Shown in pieces: positions 11,190-21,671 of a stretch of DNA of 64,000 nucleotides. The translations under genes were made by a program, and so were the position numbers. How positions within the stretch are numbered: position 1 is the stretch's first letter; each line of letters opens with the position of its first letter. This stretch comes from Lactobacillus sp. UCMA15818 (GTDB lineage: Bacteria; Bacillota; Bacilli; Lactobacillales; Lactobacillaceae), in the NCBI RefSeq assembly GCF_030400225.1, contig NZ_VJYB01000008.1, positions 1 to 64,000 of the forward strand. The letters run 5' to 3'. A model generated the notes under the pieces. The model was not told where the DNA came from. It searched no databases and saw only the letters and a list, made by a program, of their open reading frames with translations.

Positions 11190-14100
11190 GTTCTTTTACC
11201 TTTTTTATTTTTTTACTTAGTTTTTTAAACATTTCTGTCATATCTGCAATATTCTTTGCAAATTTACTTGCAGGTTGCAATGCTATGCTAATTTTCATTC
11301 TTTTCTGCTCAGATTTTAAGATCGCTTTCAAATTAATTTTAGCAATAATTTCTAGATAATCTTCAGCGCTATAAAATTCAAAGGCATCCTCACTAAAGAT
11401 CACATTAATTTTCTTTTTCTCATAATCAATTACCTCAACAAGTGCCATATCAGCATACATCTTCAACAGCCCTAATTGTAACAAATTATCGACTTCACTC
11501 GGATATTCACCAAAACGATCAAGCAAATCTTCTTGAATTTCAAAGAATTGTTCCTCATTTTCGATTTGTCTGATTCGCTTATATAATTCTATTTTTTGTC
11601 GCTGATCTTCAACATAACTTGATGGCAAATATGCTTCAATACCGATTTTAAGTTCGGCATCTGTCTTTTTAATTTCGCCAACCCCTCTTTTCCGAGCAAC
11701 TGCTTCTTTCAGCATTTGAGTATACAAATCATACCCTACCGAATCTATAAAGCCATGTTGTTGCTTACCCAGAAGATTTCCTGCGCCCCTAATTGATAAA
11801 TCACGCATTGCAATTTTAAAACCTGAGCCCAATTCGGTAAAGTTTTTAATTGCTTCTAATCTTTTTTCACTAATTTCAGTAAGTACTTTATTCTCTTGAT
11901 ACATAAAATACGCGTACGCAACTCGATTGCTTCGTCCAACTCGCCCACGAAGTTGATATAACTGCGAAAGCCCCATCTTATCCGCATTTTCTACAATCAG
12001 AGTGTTCACATTAGGAATATCAACTCCAGTTTCGATAATTGTCGTAGTTACCAATACATCATATTCTCCAGCAATAAAGTCAACCAGTATCCGTTCCAAC
12101 TGCAGTTCAGTCATTTGCCCATGAATATAGGCGACTTGCGCTTCTGGAACAAAGGCTTTAATCTCAGCCACAGTTTTTTCAATATCGGCAACTCGATTGT
12201 GCAGATAAAAGGTTTGACCTCCTCTAGCCATTTCCCGGGAAATGGCATCCGCTACAGTTCCGTAATTTTGTTCCATTACATAAGTCTGAATTGGATATCT
12301 ATTCATCGGTGCAGTTTCAATTACAGATAAATCCCTAACACCAAGCATTGACATGTTCAAGGTTCTCGGAATAGGTGTTGCCGTCAGCGTTAAAACATCA
12401 ACTTGCGAACGCAATTGTTTCAATTTTTCCTTGTGTTTGACTCCAAAGCGTTGTTCTTCATCAATAATCAGGAGTCCCAAATCAGCAAATTTGATATCAT
12501 TAGACAGTAACCTATGGGTCCCAACTACAATATCAATCACCCCATGCTTTAAATCACTAATTGTCTGCTTTACCTGTTTTCTTGTTTGAAAACGTGATAA
12601 AACAGCACTTTGCACTGGAAAATCACCAAAACGATTCACCATTGTTTCATAATGTTGCTGTGCAAGTACCGTTGTAGGTGCCAAAAAAGCAACCTGTTTC
12701 TGGTCCTGAATTGCTTTAAAAGCCGCTCTGAGTGCCACCTCGGTTTTCCCATAGCCAACATCTCCAATCAACAAACGATCCATCGGTACCTTTCTTTCCA
12801 TATCACGTTTAATCTCTGCACTGCTTCGTAATTGATCTGGCGTCTCTGAATATGAAAATCCATCCTCAAATTCCTTTTGATATTCATTATCCGCTGAAAA
12901 AGCAAATCCCTGTTCCATTTCCCTTTTTGCGTATAGCTCAACTAACTCATCAGCAATATCCTCTATCTTAGAGGCAACACTGCTTTTCGTTTTTTTCCAT
13001 TCTGAGCCACCTAATTTATTGATGTGTGGGGCTTTAGATTCTCCTGAAACATACTTTTGAATTCTATCAATTTGAGTGACTGGGAGAAATAATTTAGCAT
13101 CATCTCGGTACACTATTGTCAAATAATCCTGATGTTTTTTTTCTACCTCCATTGTTCTCATACCAATATATTTACCAATTCCATGGTTAATATGAACAAC
13201 ATAGTCACCTTCTTTTAGTTCTGTGTAACTCTTTAATCTTTCAGAATTCTCCATCGTCTGCCGTTTAGAAACTCTTCTTTTAGGTAACTTATTAAATAGC
13301 TCATTTTCCGTGATTACAACTAGGTGTTCTTGTGGCAATTCGAAACCTGTAGCTAAATTAGCTAATATCAGCTGCGTTTGTCCGCTTTTTATTTTGCCAT
13401 CTGACACAATTAATGCTCTTATCTCAAAATTTTCTAGCGTTGCTGCTATCTTGTCAAGTCTTTCCTTGTCTGAGATTGAAATTACAACTGTTTGTTTTTG
13501 GCTAGACCATCTATCAATTTCTGTTTTAAGAAGCGGCATCTGTCCAAAAAAGTTTTGCATTCCTCTAACTTTTAAATCAAGCTTCTGATTAAAAAGAAGC
13601 TGACCCATTCCTTTTTCAAAAATCGATAAAAATAAGCTTTTCTGCTTAATTTTTTTTACAATTTTTCTGATTGATTCACCGAGATACTCATCTGAAAAGA
13701 TTTTACCCATTTCTACTTGAGATAACTTCCAATTTGCATCATCGTCTTCCAGTATCTTCTCAGTATCCAGTAGTCTTGGGTAATCATCCATGATGAGCAA
13801 GTCATCTTCTGCCAAATAATCTGTAATATTTGTTTTTCCATTTGTTATTTTGTCTAAAAATGCAGCATCACTAGATAAAAGCTTTCTCTCCTTAATTCTT
13901 TTGAGCAGATCTTCAATCGTTTCGGACAGCTTGCTGTAACTATCTTTATTCTTCAATATTTTTTTTTCGCCGTTCAAAGCCGTACTTATATTTTCAGTTG
14001 CTTTTTTTATTTGTTCTTTTGAAATTAGCACATCTGTAGCGGGTAAAATCTCAACATGTTTTATATTCTCAATGCTTCTTTGCGTATTCATATCAAATTC

Positions 14101-14718
14101 ACGCAAAGAATCGATTTCAGTGTCAAATAAGTCGATTCGAATAGGATTAACAATATTTGCTGGGAAGACATCAACAATTGATCCTCTAACTGCAAAATCA
14201 CCGATCTTTTCAATTAACTTAGTTCGTTGATAACCTAATTCAGCTAAGTTATCAATTAAACGTCTCTGTTCAATATCATTACCAATTGTTAGATTGACCT
14301 TTGCATTTTTCCACACACTTGGTAGTGGTACAATACTTTTTAAACCTCTTGTCGAAGTAATAACAATTTTGGGTAGCTCATGTTCCTGTAGTGCTGTCAA
14401 AGCTTTGATTCTTTCGCTACGATATTCGGGTGAGCTAATCGCGACCTCAGCTGCCATTGCCTCGTCCACTGCAAATAAAAAGACTTGCTCTTTGTCTACG
14501 TAGCCCAACAACTCCCTTTCTAATTGTTGTGCGTGGTGCAAGGAATCAGTCACAAAAAGTATATTTTCCCCTCTCTTTTTTAATAATTCTGCCAGAAATA
14601 AAGGCTTTGCGGATGCAATTAAACCTGTCAAAAGGTTTCTTTGCCCTTTTCCCTCATCTAGATTCTTCAAAAAGATATCTAATTCAGGAATCTCCGTAAA
14701 TATTTCTTGTAACTTCAT
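11170..14718 (-). CDS. mfd: Transcription-repair coupling factor
   Basis: An 1182-residue SF2 translocase that removes RNA polymerase stalled at DNA lesions and recruits UvrA. The layout is an N-terminal UvrB-homology module, the RNA polymerase interaction domain (GDYVVHINHGIGKYIGM, near 500), a RecG-like motor with Walker A GDVGYGKTEVALRAAFKA (near 650) and DEEQRFG, motif VI LRGRVGRS, and the C-terminal TRCF domain (AELKIGIEAYLPSSYV). Full length for the family. It lies downstream of pth, as in Bacillus, and overlaps the flippase gene. Confidence 0.96.
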   Translation of the reverse strand: MKLQEIFTEIPELDIFLKNLDEGKGQRNLLTGLIASAKPLFLAELLKKRGENILFVTDSLHHAQQLERELLGYVDKEQVFLFAVDEAMAAEVAISSPEYRSERIKALTALQEHELPKIVITSTRGLKSIVPLPSVWKNAKVNLTIGNDIEQRRLIDNLAELGYQRTKLIEKIGDFAVRGSIVDVFPANIVNPIRIDLFDTEIDSLREFDMNTQRSIENIKHVEILPATDVLISKEQIKKATENISTALNGEKKILKNKDSYSKLSETIEDLLKRIKERKLLSSDAAFLDKITNGKTNITDYLAEDDLLIMDDYPRLLDTEKILEDDDANWKLSQVEMGKIFSDEYLGESIRKIVKKIKQKSLFLSIFEKGMGQLLFNQKLDLKVRGMQNFFGQMPLLKTEIDRWSSQKQTVVISISDKERLDKIAATLENFEIRALIVSDGKIKSGQTQLILANLATGFELPQEHLVVITENELFNKLPKRRVSKRQTMENSERLKSYTELKEGDYVVHINHGIGKYIGMRTMEVEKKHQDYLTIVYRDDAKLFLPVTQIDRIQKYVSGESKAPHINKLGGSEWKKTKSSVASKIEDIADELVELYAKREMEQGFAFSADNEYQKEFEDGFSYSETPDQLRSSAEIKRDMERKVPMDRLLIGDVGYGKTEVALRAAFKAIQDQKQVAFLAPTTVLAQQHYETMVNRFGDFPVQSAVLSRFQTRKQVKQTISDLKHGVIDIVVGTHRLLSNDIKFADLGLLIIDEEQRFGVKHKEKLKQLRSQVDVLTLTATPIPRTLNMSMLGVRDLSVIETAPMNRYPIQTYVMEQNYGTVADAISREMARGGQTFYLHNRVADIEKTVAEIKAFVPEAQVAYIHGQMTELQLERILVDFIAGEYDVLVTTTIIETGVDIPNVNTLIVENADKMGLSQLYQLRGRVGRSNRVAYAYFMYQENKVLTEISEKRLEAIKNFTELGSGFKIAMRDLSIRGAGNLLGKQQHGFIDSVGYDLYTQMLKEAVARKRGVGEIKKTDAELKIGIEAYLPSSYVEDQRQKIELYKRIRQIENEEQFFEIQEDLLDRFGEYPSEVDNLLQLGLLKMYADMALVEVIDYEKKKINVIFSEDAFEFYSAEDYLEIIAKINLKAILKSEQKRMKISIALQPASKFAKNIADMTEMFKKLSKKIKKVKEHEKQNS

Positions 14719-14742
14719 TTTTTTAAAACCCCCAAAAATTGT

Positions 14743-15306
14743 TTACCTATGATTATACTTATTCATTGTTCCCATAAAGTCATCAGTGTTAATCCAATTA
14801 TCCAGAGCATCAAGTGCTTGGTCAACTCCATTCTCTAATTGCAGCTGCTGCTCTTTGGTAAATCTTGATAGAACCCAATCGACAACACTCATCCGTTGTG
14901 GATGATCAATTCCTATTCTCATACGTTTGAATTTCTGCGTGCCTAGATGTGAAATCAAGCTTTTGATTCCATTATGTCCACCAGCAGAACCGGTTTGGCG
15001 CAATCTCAAGTGTCCTACTGGTAAATCCAGATCATCATGTATAACAACTACATCTTCCACTGGAATTTTGTAAAAATCCATCAAAGGTCGCACACTTCTA
15101 CCCGACTCATTCATGTAGGTAAGTGGTTTCGCCAAAATTATTTTTTCACTATTGGACACAAAAGAAGTTACACTTGCCTCATTCTTGATTTTATTAAAAG
15201 AAATTTTTTCTCTTTTAGCTAATTCATCCAAAACTATAAATCCCACATTATGTCTTGTACCATCATATTCTTTGCCAACATTTCCTAACCCAACTATCAA
15301 TTTCAT
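14743..15306 (-). CDS. pth: Peptidyl-tRNA hydrolase
   Basis: Releases peptides from peptidyl-tRNA that drops off ribosomes. The conserved N-terminus MKLIVGLGNVGKEYDGTRHNVGF contains the catalytic-site Asn and His, followed by AKPLTYMNESGRSV and the HDDLDLPVG motif. The open frame extends 28 codons further upstream, but the ATG at 15306 with SD GGAGTG nearby gives the normal 187-residue protein, so that start is chosen. First gene of the pth-mfd-flippase-rqcP run. Confidence 0.93.
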   Translation of the reverse strand: MKLIVGLGNVGKEYDGTRHNVGFIVLDELAKREKISFNKIKNEASVTSFVSNSEKIILAKPLTYMNESGRSVRPLMDFYKIPVEDVVVIHDDLDLPVGHLRLRQTGSAGGHNGIKSLISHLGTQKFKRMRIGIDHPQRMSVVDWVLSRFTKEQQLQLENGVDQALDALDNWINTDDFMGTMNKYNHR

Positions 15307-15388
15307 TATAAAAACACTCCATATCATTTTTTTTGAAAATTTTTTTGTAAGCACTCTCAATAATCTTATCTTGATTTTCAAGAATATC

Positions 15389-15414
15389 AAAAAATCGGAA
15401 CCTCAGCCAGTTCC
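15389..15414 (-). promoter_or_regulatory. Terminator-like hairpin in pth leader
   Basis: On the minus strand CGGAAC and GTTCCG (15395-15414) form a 6-7 bp stem with a short loop, followed by ATTTTTT. It lies about 90 nt upstream of the pth start and about 30 nt after a likely extended -10 promoter (TGG-TATACT, -10 at 15444-15449). It is therefore placed to attenuate the pth-mfd transcript rather than to end another gene. What would control it is unknown. Confidence 0.55.
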
Positions 15415-15492
15415 GCTAGTTTTAGTATTCTGCTACGCCTAAAAGTATACCATAATTTGATAAAGTTCTTCTGAAAAAAGTTTGAAAGTCTC

Positions 15493-15522
15493 TTCACATT
15501 TTTCAGAAAAACGTGCTATACT
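15493..15522 (+). promoter_or_regulatory. ldh promoter
   Basis: TTCACA (15493-15498), an 18 nt spacer and TATACT (15517-15522) preceded by TGC, which makes an extended -10. It lies about 45 bases before the ldh start codon and faces it. No strong cre match was seen here. Confidence 0.6.
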
Positions 15523-15550
15523 ATGGTTGTGTTACTAATTTCACTAATGA

Positions 15551-16528
<978 letters not shown>

Positions 16529-16560
16529 TTACTTATAATTTAAAAGTTAATATTAGTAAA

Positions 16561-16601
16561 GGTTGGAATTAAAACATTCGTTTTGATTTCAATCTTTTTT
16601 T
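16561..16601 (+). terminator. ldh terminator
   Basis: A long stem of 15 pairs, including several G-U pairs (16561-16575 with 16580-16594), has a 4 nt loop ATTC and is followed by seven T. It lies 33 bases past the ldh stop. Confidence 0.85.
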
Positions 16602-16767
16602 ACCTACACCTACCTAACCTTTTTAGTTTTCTCTATTACTCTTCAATAATACCTTTTAATTATTATAATTCTGAATAAATTGTAAAAAGTTTCACTTTAA
16701 TTCTCCTTTCAATATCATTTTATGATAATATAGATTAGAAGTTTTTAATCGATGGAGGAATTATTGT

Positions 16768-17403
16768 ATGCTATTTAAGTCTTTGGTACACCAAAAAAAA
16801 GATCTAACAACTGTGCGTGAAGATGTTACTCTAGAACAGGCCTTAGACATCTTGGAAAATTCAGGATATCGTTGCGTCCCAATTCTAGACGAAACAGGCC
16901 AAATTTTTCGTGGAAATATTTATAAGATGCACATCTATCGCCACAAGTCACGTGGTGGCGATATGAGCCTCCCAGTCACTTATTTATTAAAAAATGCTAC
17001 AAAGTTCGTAACACTCGACTCAGCTTTTTTTAATATTTTCTTCTCAATCAAAGATTTACCTTACATTACCGTTCTTGATGAACAGAATCTTTTTTATGGC
17101 ATTTTAACCCATTCGAGTTTACTAAATATGCTCTCACAATCTTGGAATATCAATATTGGAAGTTATGTATTGACTGTTATTTCTTCGGATGAACGTGGTG
17201 ATCTTGTTGAAATGTCTAAAATAATTACAAAGTATACTGCGATTGCAAGTTGTATAACTCTAGATGTTGAAGATAAGGGCTTAGTACACCGCACATTATT
17301 TACCTTGCCCGCTGGTATAACACCTACAAAACTTGAAAAAATAATATCCAACCTTGAAAGAAAAAGCTTTAAAGTTTCGGAAATTGAAGATTTACAGGCT
17401 TAA
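16768..17403 (+). CDS. cbpA: CBS/ACT-domain protein, CbpA-like
   Basis: A 211-residue cytosolic protein. Residues 8-130 form a pair of CBS motifs (TTVREDVTLEQALDILENSG ... LPYITVLDEQNLFYGILTH). The C-terminal 75 residues (SYVLTVISSDERGDLVEMSKII onward) look like an ACT domain. This CBS plus ACT layout and length fit the c-di-AMP-binding CbpA group described in Listeria, but ligand binding is inferred from the family only. It has a good SD (GATGGAGG) and an A/T-rich -10-like sequence TATGATAATATAG upstream. It stands alone between ldh and the terminator near 17,470. Confidence 0.65.
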   Translation: MLFKSLVHQKKDLTTVREDVTLEQALDILENSGYRCVPILDETGQIFRGNIYKMHIYRHKSRGGDMSLPVTYLLKNATKFVTLDSAFFNIFFSIKDLPYITVLDEQNLFYGILTHSSLLNMLSQSWNINIGSYVLTVISSDERGDLVEMSKIITKYTAIASCITLDVEDKGLVHRTLFTLPAGITPTKLEKIISNLERKSFKVSEIEDLQA

Positions 17404-17466
17404 GAGATAAGTCTTAGTATGAGGATAACCCGTAACCATAATTAAATCGAATAATTTTAACTATAG

Positions 17467-17516
17467 AAAAAGAGGGTGTAAGTCAAAAATTAACTTTTGA
17501 CTTAGCCCTCTTTTTA
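17467..17516. terminator. Bidirectional terminator (repeat-family copy A)
   Basis: AAAAAGAGGG ... TAAGTCAAAA / TTTTGACTTA ... CCCTCTTTTT forms a long stem with A and T runs on both sides. It lies between convergent cbpA and mazF and serves both strands. Its core (TCAAAA-TTAAC-TTTTGA) matches the first hairpin of the dispersed repeat family seen at 19,979, 37,214, 46,540 and 57,289, but the conserved tail is missing. Confidence 0.8.
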
Positions 17517-17574
17517 TTTATACAATGTTATAACTTCCTTACCTAATCAGTAAAGATAAAGAACAATTACTACG

Positions 17575-17943
17575 CTACCTATTATGTATGTCTGTCAGTC
17601 CTAAACTGACATCTAGTGCAAGATTAATCTCATTCATTTCTATTTCACTAATATGTGCGATTTTATCTTTCAAGCGCTGCTTATCGATTGTTCTAATTTG
17701 TTCCAACAACACCACTGAGTCTTTTTCAATACCAACCTCAGCAGCAATTAGCCCTACATGTGTTGGCATTTTGGGCTTTTGAATCTTTGCTGTAATCGCA
17801 GCAACAATGACAGTTGGGCTGTAACGATTACCAATATTATTTTGAACAATCAGAACCGGACGCATTCCACCTTGCTCAGAACCAACCACTGGTGATAAAT
17901 CCGCGTAAAAAATATCACCACGTTTAACTTCGTCAGTTGTCAT
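17575..17943 (-). CDS. mazF: MazF/PemK-type endoribonuclease toxin
   Basis: A 122-residue protein with the family N-terminus [34 protein letters not shown] and the [21 protein letters not shown] region of MazF/PemK. The family cleaves single-stranded mRNA at short motifs. Its ATG overlaps the TGA of the upstream small gene by four bases (ATGA at 17940-17943), the usual toxin-antitoxin coupling. The alr-antitoxin-mazF order is the usual chromosomal location in Firmicutes. Confidence 0.9.
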   Translation of the reverse strand: MTTDEVKRGDIFYADLSPVVGSEQGGMRPVLIVQNNIGNRYSPTVIVAAITAKIQKPKMPTHVGLIAAEVGIEKDSVVLLEQIRTIDKQRLKDKIAHISEIEMNEINLALDVSLGLTDIHNR

Positions 17944-18209
17944 ATGACCCCTCGATCTTTATTCTCGTATTTCGTTTCACAATCACATCCAATAAATTCG
18001 TCACAAATCTTCTTGTTCAACGGTCCCATTTCCTTATAGCCACTAATCAATTCATCTAAAATATAGCGATGTGCCTCTACATATTCGGCAACAACAGTAT
18101 CCTCTTCTAAGTCTCTCCTATTAATGGAATAATAATCACAATAAACAGAAATTCGCTCACTATTATCACTACTTAATTCCTCAGCCATACTTTCAAATCG
18201 ATATGCCAT
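17940..18209 (-). CDS. Probable antitoxin of MazF
   Basis: An acidic 89-residue protein immediately upstream of and overlapping mazF. Its sequence ([20 protein letters not shown], then a Glu/Tyr-rich middle and a C-terminal [15 protein letters not shown]) shows no obvious ribbon-helix-helix DNA-binding start like Bacillus EndoAI/MazE. The antitoxin role is inferred from position and overlap. It carries C-x-C and another cysteine nearby, which might bind metal. It may be the lactobacillus-type partner rather than classical MazE. Confidence 0.65.
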   Translation of the reverse strand: MAYRFESMAEELSSDNSERISVYCDYYSINRRDLEEDTVVAEYVEAHRYILDELISGYKEMGPLNKKICDEFIGCDCETKYENKDRGVI

Positions 18210-18289
18210 TTTGTGACCCCCAGCTATATTTTATCCATTAATAATAACACAAATTCATATTAATGTAACATTAAAACCTTAGTTTATTC

Positions 18290-19411
18290 TTAATATATTC
18301 TTGGAACACGTTCCGAAATTAAACAAGTTACCTCATAATGGATTGTTCCAACTTGATCTGCGACGTCTTGTACCCTGATTTCTTTTTGGCCTTTTTTTCC
18401 TATCAAAATTACAGTTGTTCCCACTGCCATTTTCCAAGGAACTTTAACCATGATTTGATCCATACAAACCCTACCAACAATTTCACAAAAATGATCAGCA
18501 ATCAATATTTTAAATCCTTGCATTTTTCTTAACCAACCATCTGCGTAACCAATCGGAATTGTTGCAATCCATTCATCTTCTTTTGCAGTATATGTCTTAC
18601 CATATCCGACCGAGTCATTCTTCTTAATTTTCTTAATAGCCGCAACCTCGCTCAAAAGACTAATCGCTGGTTTAAATTCAGAAGGAATACTTAATTCATC
18701 GCTTGAAGGATTCAAACCATACATTGTTATCCCAAACCGAATTGTATTACCCCCACACTCCTTATGCCAGATTGACGCTGCTGAATTCGCTACATGCACA
18801 TATTCAGGCAGCTCCTCTAAACAAGAAATAAGCTCATTGAACTCAGCAATCTGCTTTTCATAATAATCAACTGCCACTTTTTCACCAGAATCGGCCGTTG
18901 AAAAGTGTGTGAAGATACCTTCAAAATTAAATTCTGTAGAGTGTTGCTTTATAAAATCAGCTGCTTCCCTTAATTCTTTCTGTGTCCGAAAGCCAATTCT
19001 TCCCATCCCTGTATCTAATGCTAGATGAACAGATAATTGCTGCTTTTCAGTGCTTAATACAACCTGCGCTTTCTTCAAAAAATCAATATCCCCGACTGTT
19101 GCTGAAATATTATTTTTCGCCATTAACGACGCGTATTCAAACGGATTAACTCCGAGTACCAAAATCAGTTCATTAAGGCCTGCTTTCCGCAACGCCAAGG
19201 CTTCATCAATTATTGCAACACAATACCCAGCAACACCAACTTCATGTGCAGCCTTCGCAACTTCAATAATTCCGTGTCCATATGCATTTGCTTTAACAAC
19301 AGCAAAAATATTTTGTTTATTTGCTAACTGCTTTTTTTCAACCACTATATTATGTTTAATCGCACTCAAATCAACTTTTGCATAAGTCTTTCGATGAATA
19401 CCTACAACCAT
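18290..19411 (-). CDS. alr: Alanine racemase
   Basis: A PLP enzyme that makes D-alanine for peptidoglycan and teichoic acid. The PLP-lysine motif is AVVKANAYGHG near residue 41, and the substrate-side region RFGITMYGLNPS and the catalytic tyrosine motif SVGYGKTYTA are visible. At 373 residues the length is normal. It lies between acpS and the antitoxin-mazF pair, the conserved acpS-alr-mazEF order. Confidence 0.95.
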   Translation of the reverse strand: MVVGIHRKTYAKVDLSAIKHNIVVEKKQLANKQNIFAVVKANAYGHGIIEVAKAAHEVGVAGYCVAIIDEALALRKAGLNELILVLGVNPFEYASLMAKNNISATVGDIDFLKKAQVVLSTEKQQLSVHLALDTGMGRIGFRTQKELREAADFIKQHSTEFNFEGIFTHFSTADSGEKVAVDYYEKQIAEFNELISCLEELPEYVHVANSAASIWHKECGGNTIRFGITMYGLNPSSDELSIPSEFKPAISLLSEVAAIKKIKKNDSVGYGKTYTAKEDEWIATIPIGYADGWLRKMQGFKILIADHFCEIVGRVCMDQIMVKVPWKMAVGTTVILIGKKGQKEIRVQDVADQVGTIHYEVTCLISERVPRIY

Positions 19412-19431
19412 TTTTATAACTTCCCTTACAA

Positions 19432-19803
19432 TTAATTGCTTTCTAAAATAACCTCTGTCATTACCAACTTATCAGTATGTGAAATCGATATATGTGCCTT
19501 CCCATTTCTTAACGGCTGCTTTGTAACAACTGGTCTGCCACTTTTTTGATCGTTCAAAATTTCTACTTCTTGGAATCCTACTTTTTTCCCTATTCCTGTT
19601 CCATAGGCCTTACTATATGACTCCTTAGCAGAAAAACGTCCAGCTAAATATTCATTTTTCCTCTGGTTACTCATCTTCTCAAAACATTCGAGCTCTGCGG
19701 CAGTCAAAATCTTGGCAGCAAAACCTTGGTGGCGCGCCTGAGCTTTCTGAATACGAGTAATCTCAGTTATGTCTATTCCAATTCCTTGAATCACTCCACT
19801 CAT
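19432..19803 (-). CDS. acpS: Holo-[acyl-carrier-protein] synthase
   Basis: Transfers phosphopantetheine from CoA to ACP. It has the signature GIGIDITEITRIQKAQ at the N-terminus with the metal-binding Asp, and GRFSAKESYSKAYGTGIG in the middle. The 123-residue length is normal. It sits directly upstream of alr (20 bp gap), which suggests co-transcription. Confidence 0.93.
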   Translation of the reverse strand: MSGVIQGIGIDITEITRIQKAQARHQGFAAKILTAAELECFEKMSNQRKNEYLAGRFSAKESYSKAYGTGIGKKVGFQEVEILNDQKSGRPVVTKQPLRNGKAHISISHTDKLVMTEVILESN

Positions 19804-19978
19804 CCTTTTATCAATCTTTGTACAGCCTACTTCTTCCGCTTTTTATGTCAATTATCTTACCACAACTTCTTGATGCACAAAAGAAGACATCTACTTAATG
19901 CACCTCGAACTATATCTTATTTTACTACTATAAATTATGCATGAACTATTTGAATCAAAATTAGTTACAAAGAACACA

Positions 19979-20098
19979 AAAAAGGGCTGGATCAAAATTT
20001 AACTTTTGATCCAGTCCCTCTATTTATTACGGATAAACGTGTTCCATAAGTCAAAATTCTCCGTCTAACTAGAAATTTTCCCGACTTATGGCACACTC
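19979..20098 (+). repeat. Two-hairpin intergenic repeat, copy B (short form)
   Basis: Hairpin 1 (19984-20018) is GGGCTGGATCAAAA / TTTTGATCCAGTCCC. It is followed by the conserved link TTATTACGGATAAACGTGTT and hairpin 2 (20045-20090): CATAAGTC-AAAATT pairs with AATTTT-CCC-GACTTATG. The same order is found at 57,289 (copy H), while longer copies occur at 29,694, 37,214 and 46,540. It lies between cshA and acpS, both on the minus strand, and is a likely terminator for cshA. Confidence 0.85.
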
Positions 20099-20132
20099 CC
20101 CTATAATTACGGCTACTATAACTAAGAACTAC

Positions 20133-21650
20133 TTAGCCTTCCTTAGTTCTAATAGTAAATTTTCTTTTCTTTTTACTATCTCGATTGAATTTATCTCGAT
20201 TTTGATCTTTTTTTGGTTTACGCCCATTATTACTCTTATGGTTACCTGATTTATTTTCTCTTCTTTGATAACCGCCCTTACCACTTCTCCGATTACGATC
20301 ATAATGGTTAGAAGATGCTTTCTTATGCCTTGGTAATGGTCGCTCAGGAGTAATCTTAACTGGAACCTCAACTGCAGCATCCTTTGTCATTTCATTCAAC
20401 AATGCAGCAACTAAATCTTGAGTGTCATATTTTGCTAACAACTCATTGATTTGTTTTTCAAACTTCTTTGCATCGGTCTTCTTAACAAGTTCATCAATGT
20501 CATCAATTGCCGAAGTAATTTGTCCATTGAATGCTTCTTGATCCGTAGGTGGCTTCAGGTTTCCCATGCGTTTCTTTGTCAAATTCTCGATAACGCGTAA
20601 ATAGTCCATTTCATTTGGTGTGACAAAAGTAACTGAAACACCATGATGTCCTGCTCGACCAGTACGGCCAATTCGATGGACATAACTCTCTGGGTCTTGT
20701 GGAATATCATAATTATAGACATGAGTAACACCAGAAATATCAAGACCTCGTGCTGCCACATCAGTAGCAACTAGGATATCAAGCTTACCTGCCTTGAACT
20801 GCTTAAGAATACTCATACGACGTTGTTGTGACAAGTCTCCGTGAATTCCCTTAGCATTGTAGCCACGAGCTTCCAATCCCTTTGAAAGTTCATCAACACG
20901 TCTCTTAGTTCTACCAAACACAATTGTCAGCTCTGGTGCTTGGACATCAAAAATTTTCGTCATTACATCGAACTTTTCAAAATCACGTGCACGGACATAA
21001 TATTGATCTACTAAGTCAGTAGTTAATTCTTTGCCCTTAATCTTAACAATACTTGGCTTTTGCATAAACCTTTCACCAATTTTTAAGATTGCAGTGGGCA
21101 TAGTTGCAGAAAATAGCAATGTCTGACGTTTTTCAGGAATTGCCTTAATAATACTCTCAATATCTTCTACAAATCCCATATCAAGCATTTCATCGGCTTC
21201 ATCAAGCACCATCATATTGACAGAGTCAAGCTTGACAGTTCTTCTTCTAATATGATCCAACAAACGCCCAGGTGTTCCCACCAAAATCTGTGGTGCCTTC
21301 TTTAATGAATTAATCTGGCGACGAATATCCGCACCACCGTATACAACTTGAACCTTTGCATGTTCATCACGACCTAGACGATATAGCTCTTCTTGTGTTT
21401 GAATTGCCAACTCACGAGTAGGCGACACAATTACTGCCTGTATTTCATTTTTCTTTGTATCAATTTTATTTAAAATTGGCAATCCAAAAGCAGCAGTTTT
21501 CCCTGTACCTGTCTGAGCTTGTCCAATAACATCCCCACCCTTTAAAACCAATGGAATTGTTTCTGCCTGGATAGGTGTTGCTTCCTCAAACCCGCTACGG
21601 TTTATTGCCTTTAAGATGTTTTCTGAAAGGCCAAGTTCTGTAAATTTCAA
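20133..21650 (-). CDS. cshA: DEAD-box RNA helicase CshA
   Basis: A 505-residue ATP-dependent RNA helicase involved in mRNA turnover and cold adaptation. Q-motif FTELGLSENILKAINRSGFEEATPIQ, Walker A AQTGTGKTAAFG, DEAD box VLDEADEMLDMGF, SAT, and the C-terminal HRIGRTGRAGHHG are all in order. The last 90 residues are basic and rich in Asn, Lys, Arg and Gly (RRSGKGGYQRRENKSGNHKS), fitting an RNA-binding tail. It lies downstream of murF, the usual lactobacillus order. Confidence 0.94.
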   Translation of the reverse strand: MKFTELGLSENILKAINRSGFEEATPIQAETIPLVLKGGDVIGQAQTGTGKTAAFGLPILNKIDTKKNEIQAVIVSPTRELAIQTQEELYRLGRDEHAKVQVVYGGADIRRQINSLKKAPQILVGTPGRLLDHIRRRTVKLDSVNMMVLDEADEMLDMGFVEDIESIIKAIPEKRQTLLFSATMPTAILKIGERFMQKPSIVKIKGKELTTDLVDQYYVRARDFEKFDVMTKIFDVQAPELTIVFGRTKRRVDELSKGLEARGYNAKGIHGDLSQQRRMSILKQFKAGKLDILVATDVAARGLDISGVTHVYNYDIPQDPESYVHRIGRTGRAGHHGVSVTFVTPNEMDYLRVIENLTKKRMGNLKPPTDQEAFNGQITSAIDDIDELVKKTDAKKFEKQINELLAKYDTQDLVAALLNEMTKDAAVEVPVKITPERPLPRHKKASSNHYDRNRRSGKGGYQRRENKSGNHKSNNGRKPKKDQNRDKFNRDSKKKRKFTIRTKEG

Positions 21651-21671
21651 AAATTATTTCCTCCTGTTTTA

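Noticed and set aside
15307-15390. 28-codon extension of pth
   Set aside because: Conserved N-terminus MKLIVGLGN begins at 15306 with a good SD; the extension has no family similarity.
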